Shown here piece by piece: positions 20,424 through 28,188 of a stretch of 30,887 nt of DNA. The notes beneath the pieces were generated by a model that saw only the letters and a list, made by a program, of their open reading frames with translations, made no database searches and was not told the DNA's origin. Each line of letters begins with the position of its first letter. Position 1 is the stretch's first letter. Source of the stretch: a virus; the IMG/VR virus record IMGVR_UViG_3300007735_000598, positions 1 to 30,887 of that record. One strand, written 5' to 3'. A program made the translations under genes and the position numbers.

Positions 20424-21497
20424 ATGACTGAAGTCGCACCGGGTGGAGGTCTGAATACCTTCGTCCCCACCTTCTCTGCCGCTACTGGGCAGATCCAGAT
20501 TGAGTTCACGCGCAGCCCGAACAAGTTCGCGCTGACCCGCTACGCCCAGTTGGTGCCCGTCCAGCAGATGGCCGGCTGGTTCCTCCGGATCGACGAAGAG
20601 GAGACTGCGAGAGTGGTGGCAACGCAGGATCAGATTTGGCCGCTGGGCGAGGATCGCCCGACCGGCGTCAACAGTGACTTCGATTTCGTCACCTACTCCT
20701 GCGCTCGGTATCAGTCCTCGTTCCACATCCCGCACGAGTCCGCTCGGCAGGCTCAGTGGGACATCGTGGCTTCGCACGCTCGCATTCAGGCGGCGAAACT
20801 GATGACGCTTCGCAGCACTCGGGCGGCGAGCCTCATCAGCACGAACACGTCCTACCCCTCGGCGCAGCGGTATACCAGTTACAACGCTGCAAACCTTGCG
20901 GGTCACTACACCACCTCGACGGCTCTGCTGAACGACAATGTTCTCGCTGGCGGAACCCCGCTGACGGATGGCGTGCAGGCTCTGTTCCGTGCTGCCTGCG
21001 AGAAGATCGTGCAGTCCACCAACGCGGCTGTCGGCCCCAGCGACATCTGCGCGGTGATGAACCCCATCACGGCTCGTCTGCTCGCCAGCACCGACGGCGT
21101 GCGGGACTACGTGAAGAACTACCCCGCGGCGTTCAACTTCCTGCAGGGTGACGCGCAGTTCGCCACCTACGGTCTGCCGAGCCAGATGTTCGGCGTGAAC
21201 GTGGTGGTCGATGACACCGTGCGGGTGACGAACCGCAAGGGCAGCACCAAGGCCGTGTCCTTCTTCTACGGCGACGAGGCCGCCCCCGGCATCGCGTTCG
21301 TGAGCCGTCCCGGTGGCATGATCGGCAATGAAGGCCCGTCCTTCAGCACCGTGACGATCTTCGCCTACGAGGACATGACGGTGGAGACTCTGGACGATCC
21401 GTGGAACCGCCGCATCCGCGGCAGCGTCACGGACAACAGCGCCATCGAACTGACCGCTCCTCTGGCGGCGGTCTACGTGGCTGACCTCAAGACCTGA
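20424..21497 (+). CDS. Major capsid protein, HK97-fold type
   Basis: The 357-residue product begins MTEVAPGGGLNTFVPTFSAA and continues with IQIEFTRSPNKFALTRYAQL and SSFHIPHESARQAQWDIVAS, followed by a long helical spine region and NPITARLLASTDGVRDYVKN, GLPSQMFGVNVVVDDTVRV and GIAFVSRPGGMIGNEGP. The order of an N-arm, an E-loop-like region, a spine helix and 'G..pG...' strands suits the HK97 fold. Its position after scaffold and decoration genes supports this, as does the 357-residue length. ATG 20424 follows AAGGAG by nine bases. The peptide GGGLNTF at residues 7-13 is shared with the scaffold. Confidence 0.85.
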   Translation: MTEVAPGGGLNTFVPTFSAATGQIQIEFTRSPNKFALTRYAQLVPVQQMAGWFLRIDEEETARVVATQDQIWPLGEDRPTGVNSDFDFVTYSCARYQSSFHIPHESARQAQWDIVASHARIQAAKLMTLRSTRAASLISTNTSYPSAQRYTSYNAANLAGHYTTSTALLNDNVLAGGTPLTDGVQALFRAACEKIVQSTNAAVGPSDICAVMNPITARLLASTDGVRDYVKNYPAAFNFLQGDAQFATYGLPSQMFGVNVVVDDTVRVTNRKGSTKAVSFFYGDEAAPGIAFVSRPGGMIGNEGPSFSTVTIFAYEDMTVETLDDPWNRRIRGSVTDNSAIELTAPLAAVYVADLKT

Positions 21498-21498
21498 G

Positions 21499-21556
21499 GC
21501 GGCCCTAACGGCAGCAACTCAAGGGCCGCTCGGCTAATCACCGGGCGGCCCTTCTT
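21499..21556 (+). terminator. Three-arm inverted-repeat element after the capsid gene
   Basis: GCGGCCCT at 21499-21506, AGGGCCGC at 21522-21529 and GCGGCCCT again at 21545-21552, followed by TCTTCTT. The middle arm can pair perfectly with either outer arm, giving two mutually exclusive 8-bp hairpins; only the second is followed by a pyrimidine run, as in an intrinsic terminator. It probably lowers transcription after the highly expressed capsid gene. Confidence 0.65.
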
Positions 21557-21572
21557 CTTGGAGGATTGACCC

Positions 21573-22067
21573 ATGCCTATGGCACAACTTCTCAGCAATG
21601 TCCTGAGTATCCGCTACATCGACGAGCGGCTCCTGAAGGAACTGACCAGCGACACGAATTCCGATGCGACGATTGACGCCAGCAACACGATCCTGACCGA
21701 AGCCCTGCTTCGGGGCGGCGAGGAGGTAGCGTCGGCGGCTACTCGGTCGCAGGCCTACACCGTCACGGAACTGGAAACGCTGGCCACGGACGGGAACGCC
21801 CTAATCCGCGGTCTGGTGGCCGATCTGGCCTTGTGCTACTTGTTCGAGCGTCGCGGCGGCGAGGTGCCCGAGAGCGTCAAGGCGAAGGCCAACCGGGCCC
21901 AGCAGATGCTTGGCGACCTGCGGGACGGCCGGCGGGTGTTCGCAGTCGATTCCAACCGGGAGGCTGGCACGGCGTCCATCTCGGTCATTACGGCGTCCGC
22001 ACGGGGCAGCCTGACCCTCGTGAGCGATTCCCCGTTCTACCCTACCCGTAAGACCCAGACCTACTGA
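21573..22067 (+). CDS. Head-tail connector, DUF1320 (Mu gp36)-like
   Basis: The 164-residue product starts at ATG 21573, seven bases after GGAGGA, and follows the terminator-like element. It is helical with LSIRYIDERLLKELTSD, then SNTILTEALLRGGEEV and VTELETLATDGNALIRGLVA DLALCYLFE-type content, the 'dAs.yidsyL...L..l...vaDlA.y.lf' pattern of DUF1320. Mu gp36 closes the head and links it to the tail. The family match is by eye and moderate, but the neighbours (gpG-like gene next) fit. Confidence 0.65.
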   Translation: MPMAQLLSNVLSIRYIDERLLKELTSDTNSDATIDASNTILTEALLRGGEEVASAATRSQAYTVTELETLATDGNALIRGLVADLALCYLFERRGGEVPESVKAKANRAQQMLGDLRDGRRVFAVDSNREAGTASISVITASARGSLTLVSDSPFYPTRKTQTY

Positions 22068-22573
22068 TGAACCTGCGGGCGACCCTTCTAGGCCGTTTGG
22101 CGGCCGCCAACATCAGCCGAATCCTCGTGAAGCAGGCCCAGCGCCGCATCCGCGAGCGGGGCCGGGATATCGGCGGGTACGCGGCCCTGTGGGCCGACAC
22201 GGCTAGGCTGAAGGTCGGGAAGGGCAAGCGGGCCCGGTTCATCGACCACTACCGCAAGGGCGGCACCCCGCTCTATGACACCGGCGAACTGTTCCGTGGG
22301 CTGTCGAGCGAGCAGCAGCCCGTGGATGGGGGTGTGAAACTGATCCTGCGGGGGCCGCTGCATGCTCTGTTCCACCAGCACGGGTTCAAGACCAGCGGGC
22401 CGAACCGGATTCCGTTCACGCGGCGAGCGGTTCGTGGTGACGCGAAGGGCAAGCGGGAGGCTCTGTACGCCAAGAAAGGTGTGACCGTGCCCGCCCGTCC
22501 GATCTTCGCTATGCCCATTGAGGCACGTCGGGAGGTGGCTCGTGCCATCGCTCAAGCACTTGGGGCTCGTTAG
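22067..22573 (+). CDS. Virion morphogenesis protein, Mu gpG-like
   Basis: The 168-residue product overlaps the previous stop by one base (TGATG). It is basic with GTPLYDTGELFRGLSSE, LHALFHQHGFKTSGPNR and ARPIFAMPIEARREVARAIA, matching the phage virion-morphogenesis (gpG, PF05069-type) pattern: 'LidTG.L..si', 'a..hq.G', 'PaRpFlg'. These proteins serve in joining head to tail or completing tails. The position between DUF1320 and the tail tube is consistent. Confidence 0.78.
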   Translation: MNLRATLLGRLAAANISRILVKQAQRRIRERGRDIGGYAALWADTARLKVGKGKRARFIDHYRKGGTPLYDTGELFRGLSSEQQPVDGGVKLILRGPLHALFHQHGFKTSGPNRIPFTRRAVRGDAKGKREALYAKKGVTVPARPIFAMPIEARREVARAIAQALGAR

Positions 22574-22595
22574 AATCAATTCGGAGGACTAATCC

Positions 22596-23135
22596 ATGCC
22601 CACGGCAATCGAAGTCACTGGCCCCCATACCATCGAATGGAGCGACGCCGCCGGCACCGGGAACACTGTTCTCGGCCGTGGCGACAATAACGATTTGTTC
22701 CGCATTGAGGTGACGAACCGATACGCGGACATCCAGACGAACGAATACGGCGAGATGACGGCGCAAAGCGTAATGGTGGGCGCTACGGCGACCGTGAACT
22801 TTAGCCTCGTGTCATTCGACCGGGACGAGGCTCTGAAGTTGCAGCGACGATCCGGCGGCAATGCTGCTGGCACTGGTTTGGCCGCTTCCTACCCTGTGGT
22901 CGGTGCATTGACCAACGCCGGGCACGGAACTGCCGCGAACGACAACACGATCAAACTGACCGTGAACCCAGACATCGCCAGCCGCTTGGGCATTCAAGTG
23001 GCCCGCGTTCGTGTGACTAGTCTGAACTTCACCGACTTCGGAAATCGTGCGTCGAGGCTCGTGTTCTCTGGTGAAATTCTGCCGGATTACGATACGAGCG
23101 GCGGCGGCACCTTCTACACGCTCACCACAACCTGA
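22596..23135 (+). CDS. Probable major tail (tube) protein
   Basis: This 179-residue, beta-rich product lies immediately before the tail assembly chaperone genes, the usual position of the tail tube protein. It has IEWSDAAGTGNTVLGRGD, FRIEVTNRYADIQTNEYG, then GATATVNFSLVSFDRDEALK and RVTSLNFTDFGNRASRLVFS. Alternating strands and a 'v..sl.f...d.d' turn are typical of tube monomers. ATG 22596 follows GGAGGACTAATCC. No sheath gene lies beside it, favouring a non-contractile tail. Confidence 0.68.
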   Translation: MPTAIEVTGPHTIEWSDAAGTGNTVLGRGDNNDLFRIEVTNRYADIQTNEYGEMTAQSVMVGATATVNFSLVSFDRDEALKLQRRSGGNAAGTGLAASYPVVGALTNAGHGTAANDNTIKLTVNPDIASRLGIQVARVRVTSLNFTDFGNRASRLVFSGEILPDYDTSGGGTFYTLTTT

Positions 23136-23146
23136 CAGGAGACATC

Positions 23147-23404
23147 ATGACCGCAGACACCACTTTCATCCACGAGTTCAGCGTGGGCGACAAGACGTTC
23201 CGCCTCGACGCTCTGCTGGTGCTTTCCGAACTGACGCTTGCTGGAGCCGAGCAGGAGCCGACGAAGGAGCAACTGATGGCCTCCGTTCGAGCATCCGTCC
23301 GGCCGCAAGAAATGGCAGCGAGTCTGACGGATGCAGAAGCCTTGGCGTTGGCTCTCCGTGTGACGATGAGTCTGAAGCACTTGGGAAACGCTGGCGCGCC
23401 GTAG
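23147..23404 (+). CDS. Tail assembly chaperone, short form (G-like)
   Basis: The 85-residue product begins TADTTFIHEFSVGDKTFRLD, then LLVLSELTLAGAEQEPTKE and a helical MASVRASVRPQEMAASLTDA end. It follows the tail tube gene and has AGGAGACATC before its ATG. Short chaperones of this kind guide tape-measure assembly. Near its 3' end a slippery heptamer (23383-23389) and a stem-loop lead into the -1 frame, so that some ribosomes make an extended protein, as with lambda G and GT. The stop TAG (23402-23404) lies within the stem. Confidence 0.82.
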   Translation: MTADTTFIHEFSVGDKTFRLDALLVLSELTLAGAEQEPTKEQLMASVRASVRPQEMAASLTDAEALALALRVTMSLKHLGNAGAP

Positions 23405-23430
23405 CGGTCTTCACGGCTGTCTACGGCGCG
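23383..23430 (+). promoter_or_regulatory. Programmed -1 ribosomal frameshift signal
   Basis: The heptamer GGGAAAC at 23383-23389 is read as G GGA AAC in the chaperone frame, the X XXY YYZ form. After a five-base spacer, CGCGCCGTAG (23395-23404) pairs perfectly with CTACGGCGCG (23421-23430), a 10-bp stem with a 16-base loop. Lambda uses GGGAAAG at the equivalent place. This is textbook architecture for a -1 shift. Confidence 0.87.
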
Positions 23431-23670
23431 ACACCGTGGCAGATGCCCCCGGATGTTGCCTTGGGGCTGATGCTGAATCTGACCACCGCGAACGGATGGA
23501 AGACGCTCCCCGTAGTTCAAGGAGTTGGTTTGGCGTTCGCCAACAAGCCTCACATGGCGGGGTTCATGTCAACGCTCTTGGGCCGCAGCCCTAGCATCAA
23601 AGATCAGATTTCGGCACACTTGGCAATGCAGCAGGAGCAGCAGAGGAGCAACGTATGGCAATCAGCCTGA
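23389..23670 (+). CDS. Tail assembly chaperone extension (T-like), made as frameshift fusion
   Basis: In the -1 frame relative to the short chaperone, an open frame continues from the slippery site to TGA 23670 (RWRAVAVFTAVYGATPWQMP, then DVALGLMLNLTTANGWKTL and HMAGFMSTLLGRSP). It has no credible start of its own with a ribosome site, and the fusion would be 174 residues (81 from G plus 93 from T). The extension is helical. In lambda the GT form binds the tape measure. It overlaps the next gene by 16 bases. Confidence 0.78.
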   Translation, partial: RWRAVAVFTAVYGATPWQMPPDVALGLMLNLTTANGWKTLPVVQGVGLAFANKPHMAGFMSTLLGRSPSIKDQISAHLAMQQEQQRSNVWQSA

Positions 23671-24950
23671 CAGACCTGTACGGACGGCTCGGGAAACTCT
23701 TTGGCATCGCCAAGGCGCAGGTGGACGCCCGGAACACCCTTGTGCAGCGGGTGAACGGTAGCGGTGCGTTCTCTGGCGTCGGGCTTGACGGCCAGTACAC
23801 CTCTAGCACCCGTTACATGATCTCGCAGGTGTTGGACTACTACCTCGCTCTCTACAACGCCTCCGACCCTAGCGTGCGGCAGACGATTGCCGGCGGCGTC
23901 AAGACGCTGACGGAGATGGTCACGGCCGACAATGCCAACATCCCCAAGACCACGGTGGCGGCGTTGACGGAACTGAACCGGCAGATGCGGGCGGCGAGCC
24001 AGTCCCTTCTCCAGAACACGATCACGCAGGGCGCGGTGTCCTACGCCGGGTCAAACGTCGGCAACGGCCGCGTGTTGCTGCACAGCATTCCGTCGCAGAT
24101 GTCGCCTAGTGAAACGCTGACTTTCCAGTGCATCAGCGACACGACCACGGGGGCGACTTCGGGCCGGGAAATCTTCCGCGTGACGGGCGGGCTCCGCGAG
24201 GCGGACGTGACCTCGTACAACTGGCCGGGTGGCAGCGGGGCGAACTTCAACCTCGCCAGCAGCGACTACGTGAGCAGCGACAACACGCTGACGAACGGCG
24301 GGTTCGACTCGTTCACGGGCGGCGTACCGGACTCGTGGACGATTACGAGTGGCGTTGCCAACGTGTCGCAATTGTCCAGCGGCACTTTCCGCAATGGCTC
24401 GGCCCTTCGGATCAACGCCGCGACATTGACGGCGTTGCAGCAAACGGGTTCCAATCGAATCTTGGGCCCGAATCGGCGGCTCATCTTCGGGTTCTGGGCT
24501 AAGAGGGTGAGCGGTTCCACCATTCCAATCTTGCCGAACATCTATCTTGATCTTGACAATGCAACAACTGGCGCAACCGTGGATTCTCTCGGGGCGGCCG
24601 TCACCAGTACATCGTGGAACTTGTTCACGCAGTCGTACACCATGCCGTTCTCGGCGCCAGTGGATAACGTGCGGGTTACGCTGTCGTGCATTGCGAACGT
24701 GGGCAATGTGTACGCAATTGACTGCGCCTTTGTCTACGCACCGTCGCAGGCTGGCGTGAACGGGCAGTTTGTCCAGATCATCGGTGGCAGCACGGACTGG
24801 CGGATCGGGGACTACGCCACGGTGCAGATCACGAACGACTACGCCAGCACCGTGCTGGCCTACACCGAACGATTCTTCGCCCCGTTCGCCAGCGGCATTG
24901 AGTTGGCGACATCCGGCAGCCCGACGATCAACAACAGCGTCATCCCGTGA
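23655..24950 (+). CDS. Tail structural protein with jelly-roll (CBM-like) domain
   Basis: The 431-residue product starts at ATG 23655 after AGAGGAGCAACGT. Residues 1-150 are helical (LTDLYGRLGKLFGIAKAQVD; SVRQTIAGGVKTLTEMVTAD). Residues about 211-358 have the plan of a carbohydrate-binding jelly roll of CBM_4_9 type: LTNGGFDSFTGGVPDSWTI, then FRNGSALRI and SWNLFTQSYTMPFSAPVDNV. The C-terminus (about 375-431) is beta-rich. Such modules in tail proteins can bind cell-surface sugars, though jelly rolls also serve purely structural roles. Placed between chaperone and tape measure, where most phages put nothing comparable, it is unusual. The function is inferred. Confidence 0.62.
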   Translation: MAISLTDLYGRLGKLFGIAKAQVDARNTLVQRVNGSGAFSGVGLDGQYTSSTRYMISQVLDYYLALYNASDPSVRQTIAGGVKTLTEMVTADNANIPKTTVAALTELNRQMRAASQSLLQNTITQGAVSYAGSNVGNGRVLLHSIPSQMSPSETLTFQCISDTTTGATSGREIFRVTGGLREADVTSYNWPGGSGANFNLASSDYVSSDNTLTNGGFDSFTGGVPDSWTITSGVANVSQLSSGTFRNGSALRINAATLTALQQTGSNRILGPNRRLIFGFWAKRVSGSTIPILPNIYLDLDNATTGATVDSLGAAVTSTSWNLFTQSYTMPFSAPVDNVRVTLSCIANVGNVYAIDCAFVYAPSQAGVNGQFVQIIGGSTDWRIGDYATVQITNDYASTVLAYTERFFAPFASGIELATSGSPTINNSVIP

Positions 24951-25414
24951 GCGTCAACGATTCGCCTACGACCATCGGTGCGTTCTTCACGGCTGTTGCC
25001 AGCAGGCTCCAGACGCAACTGTCGGTCGCGGCGAATCGCATCTTCGTGGTGGACAGGCTGCGGCTGATCGACCCGAACGTGCCGAACTTCCAGATCGAAC
25101 CCATCAGCATGAACATCATGGCGGATGAGACAGGTACTAACGCCTTCTATCTGGACTTCCGTGTGCATGCTGTGGTCAAGAGCGAATATGACTACAGCAG
25201 CAAGCCGACCCAAAAACTTGTGCGAGCCACGGCAGACAAGGGAGCCTTCCAGTTGGCAACGGATGTCGCCTCTGCGTTGAACAAGCATGAAGCGACCGGG
25301 GCATCAAACATCGTCATCATGTCTCTGGTGAATGGCGGCGTAGATCAGACCACCGGGCTGTCGCATGCGACGGCGACCTTCCGCACCATGTTGAGGGTGT
25401 TCGCAGATGGCTGA
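24947..25414 (+). CDS. Unrecognised tail protein (tail-terminator-like size)
   Basis: This 155-residue product starts at GTG 24947 (GTGA overlap). It has an N-terminal helix with TTIGAFFTAVASRLQTQLSV followed by strands (NRIFVVDRLRLIDPNVPNFQ, then FYLDFRVHAVVKSEYDYSS) and a final ATATFRTMLRVFADG strand. Size and alternation are reminiscent of tail-terminator or minor tail proteins, but order (after the chaperone) is not the usual one. No family match is asserted. It overlaps the tape measure gene by eight bases. Confidence 0.55.
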   Translation: MSVNDSPTTIGAFFTAVASRLQTQLSVAANRIFVVDRLRLIDPNVPNFQIEPISMNIMADETGTNAFYLDFRVHAVVKSEYDYSSKPTQKLVRATADKGAFQLATDVASALNKHEATGASNIVIMSLVNGGVDQTTGLSHATATFRTMLRVFADG

Positions 25415-26417
25415 AGACCTCGGCGAAATCACGATCAAGTTCGGGGACGGCGACGGCGACGCGAATCGACGTCCAAGCGGTGCCGGACAGCCATCACAAG
25501 CACACACGCGTACCGTGGCGGATGCGGCGCGTGCGGCTATGTCTGGGATCTTGGCGAACATCCCGCTCATCACGAGGGTCGCGCAGGCTGGTGTTCAGGG
25601 CTATGGGCTCGGCGGCGTGGTCGGCGCCACTCGCGTGGCCGCGACGGGAATCGCTGCCGCTGGTTTGGGTGCTGGAGCCGTACTGGCACCAGTGCTGGCT
25701 ATCGCCGCAGGGGTGGGTGTCATCGGCGTTTCGGCTTTGGCGATTCGGTCGGCAGTCGGCCGAATCACCGACAGGGTGAGTGAACTGGCGGCAGTCAATG
25801 GCCCGATGGCACTGCAAGACGCCATGACCCGCATTTCCGAAATGCGGCGAGACATGCGGGAGGCTCGCATCTTGGGGCCGATGTATACGCAGGTGTCCCA
25901 ACTGGTGAACAAGATCAAGGACTTGTTGCAGCCGTTTCTGATGGCCTTTCGAGCGGCGCTCATGTCCATCATCATTCCGATTCTTGAGAACATCGCGGAC
26001 TACCTCCAGCGGCTGTTCAATCTGATTCCGGTCATTGCACAGTACTTGTCGAACCTGTCGAGCGGCCTGCAATCGGTTGGCGGGGTGGGTGGTGCGTTCA
26101 GCCTCTTGAGCAAATCACTTCCGGGCATGCCGGCCGGCGTATCGGGGTTGTTTGGCATCTTGTCGTGGCTGTTCCCGCCTTCGCAGACTTCGGGCACCGC
26201 CAGCACGCTGAACAACATCGCGAACACGCTCATGCAATTCTTCCAGTCGTACAAGAATCAGCAACAGCAGGGCACCAACGGATGGGCGGTGACTACCTTG
26301 AATGCCTTGGCGACGGGTGGCGTGATGACGCAACCGGCCAATCTGCCTGCACCGATCTTCGTGCCCGTTCGCTCATCTTCTAGCCGTGGTCGCAGACCAT
26401 CAGGGCCGACGCCATGA
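25407..26417 (+). CDS. Short tape measure protein
   Basis: The 336-residue product carries several hydrophobic, Ala/Gly-rich stretches in its first half (VGATRVAATGIAAAGLGAGA, VLAPVLAIAAGVGVIGVSA) and a hydrophobic helical middle (LLQPFLMAFRAALMSIIIPI, LENIADYLQRLFNLIPVIAQ). It lies after the chaperone, in the position of a tape measure. In other phages tail length follows tape length at about 0.15 nm per residue, which would predict a short tail near 50 nm. Repeats are not evident, and the length is small for a siphovirus tape. The call rests on position and hydrophobic helices. Confidence 0.65.
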   Translation: MAEDLGEITIKFGDGDGDANRRPSGAGQPSQAHTRTVADAARAAMSGILANIPLITRVAQAGVQGYGLGGVVGATRVAATGIAAAGLGAGAVLAPVLAIAAGVGVIGVSALAIRSAVGRITDRVSELAAVNGPMALQDAMTRISEMRRDMREARILGPMYTQVSQLVNKIKDLLQPFLMAFRAALMSIIIPILENIADYLQRLFNLIPVIAQYLSNLSSGLQSVGGVGGAFSLLSKSLPGMPAGVSGLFGILSWLFPPSQTSGTASTLNNIANTLMQFFQSYKNQQQQGTNGWAVTTLNALATGGVMTQPANLPAPIFVPVRSSSSRGRRPSGPTP

Positions 26418-28186
26418 ACCTACGCTACACCACGCCGAGCGGTACATCGGTCACGCTGAATCAGGTTCGCATCACCGGCTTCAACGTCGAAAACCAGTTC
26501 GACGGCGACGCCTTCAACCGATCCGGCCGAAGGGAAACGATCAGCGGGACGGCCATCATCAGCGGAAACCCGCTGACGAGCAGCACCGGCGCCATCGACG
26601 TCATCCGAAACAGCCTGAATGCGCCCAGAGGCAAACTGGAAGTGCAGTTCGATACGGCTACGGGAACGTGGTACACGCTCGTGGACGGCCGGGGCGGATC
26701 ATCACAAACGCCGGCAGACGCTCGCAACGGGCCGATCCCCACGGTGTCGGTGAGTCGGATTGAGGGAACGCATTCGGCAGCCGTCACCTTTGTTTCGTTC
26801 TCGTACACCTATTTCGGGTGCGGCGATACGCGAATCCAGAAGTTTGAAATGTCGGTTACTCAATCGCTGGACGAAACCGGATTTATCACGATGACCCGAA
26901 CCGGGTCGATTCGTGTCGCGGCTGGTTTGGGAGCAGGCGGTACATCGGTCTACACAAACGCCAGCCCACAGATCATTCCAACGGTCAGCAACGTGGACGT
27001 CGGCCCCAGTCCAGACCTCTATCGGAATCTGGTGTCCGGTCGGCCTGGCCCGTTCTTCCGGCGAGTACGCCAGGACTACACGCTGGACTCGTCACTGACC
27101 ACGCTGTCGTTCACGATTGAAGATCGGATGGTGTTCCGTGAACTGAAGTATCCGGTGATGATGGGCGATGCGTCGTTCGGGTACGAGCGAGCCCTTGGCG
27201 GCATCTCCATGCTTGGCACGAAGACGTTCACGGCGCAATTCGAGGGCGGCCCAGATACGGCTCCGGCCGACCTTTTGAAGGTGGCGGTCGAAGCGGCTGC
27301 GGCTCGTATCGACTTCGTGAATGATCTTGTGCAGTCGATCAGCGTCAGAGAGCCCAACATCTTCACGCGGAACCGAATCGAACTGACGGTTACGGCCGTG
27401 GGGCAGAGCGATGCGCCGGTCGATCTTTCGGTGGTCAAGGCGATGTTCACCGACCCTCATTCGGGCGGCACGACTCGCTACGTGTCGGCCTATGGGTCGG
27501 GCGGTGTGTATGTCAACACGGCCAACGGATTGAAATGGGACGCGTGCCAAGTCCCTTCGATCATCTCCACAATCGTCGCAGAGAATCCCGACTCGGGCTC
27601 CCAGACGGAAAGCACGCTAACCGTCTTGACCGCTCCTAGCGATGCCGATTTGGAAAGCACAGACGGCACGTCCATCGAGGTGGAGCCGGTGCAGGTGGAC
27701 TCGCTGAACCCATCGGACAATCGAATCAAGCATCTCGACGGCCAGCAGGACATCAACACTGAAGACAGCGGAATCCGATATCTGGAAGCAATGGGTGGTG
27801 CAGTTCAGTGGCCCATGCAAATTCGCATGCCGCAGGTGGTCATAACGCAGACCGTGAAATACATCTCCAACACGGAAAGCGCACCGATCCCATATCCGAG
27901 CGTGGATGATCCGTTTGTCGTGTTGACCGAGCGGATCAGCGTGAACAATGCTCCGCCTGATGTCACGGGCAAGCCGGTGTTCGCGGTCGTGGCTACTCGT
28001 CAGATTCAGGTGCAGACCTCAAGCAGCCTGAACACGCGACTGGTCGGAGAGAGCATGCCCCGTCGTGTGTGGTCGCCGCAAAGTGTCCAGCAGGCTCGGG
28101 GGCTCTACACCAGCGGGAACGCCATCAACAATCTGCAAATCACCGATGCGGGCGGCGAGGTGCGGGCCGATTATTCTTCGTCCTGA
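26414..28186 (+). CDS. Distal tail / baseplate structural protein
   Basis: The 590-residue product, started at ATG 26414 in an ATGA overlap with the tape measure gene, is beta-rich throughout (NLRYTTPSGTSVTLNQVRI; IEGTHSAAVTFVSFSYTYFG; YTLDSSLTTLSFTIEDRMVF; RIELTVTAVGQSDAPVDLS). Position right after the tape measure is where phages encode distal tail or hub components. No conserved motif is recognised. Glycines and serines are frequent near the C-terminus (AQQARGLYTSGNAINN-type region). Confidence 0.6.
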   Translation: MNLRYTTPSGTSVTLNQVRITGFNVENQFDGDAFNRSGRRETISGTAIISGNPLTSSTGAIDVIRNSLNAPRGKLEVQFDTATGTWYTLVDGRGGSSQTPADARNGPIPTVSVSRIEGTHSAAVTFVSFSYTYFGCGDTRIQKFEMSVTQSLDETGFITMTRTGSIRVAAGLGAGGTSVYTNASPQIIPTVSNVDVGPSPDLYRNLVSGRPGPFFRRVRQDYTLDSSLTTLSFTIEDRMVFRELKYPVMMGDASFGYERALGGISMLGTKTFTAQFEGGPDTAPADLLKVAVEAAAARIDFVNDLVQSISVREPNIFTRNRIELTVTAVGQSDAPVDLSVVKAMFTDPHSGGTTRYVSAYGSGGVYVNTANGLKWDACQVPSIISTIVAENPDSGSQTESTLTVLTAPSDADLESTDGTSIEVEPVQVDSLNPSDNRIKHLDGQQDINTEDSGIRYLEAMGGAVQWPMQIRMPQVVITQTVKYISNTESAPIPYPSVDDPFVVLTERISVNNAPPDVTGKPVFAVVATRQIQVQTSSSLNTRLVGESMPRRVWSPQSVQQARGLYTSGNAINNLQITDAGGEVRADYSSS

Positions 28187-28188
28187 AC

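Noticed and set aside
20417-20431. Four-codon frame (MSND) just before the capsid start
   Set aside because: Its ATG is only two bases from GGAG; the same ribosome site is nine bases from the capsid ATG, which is the natural user.
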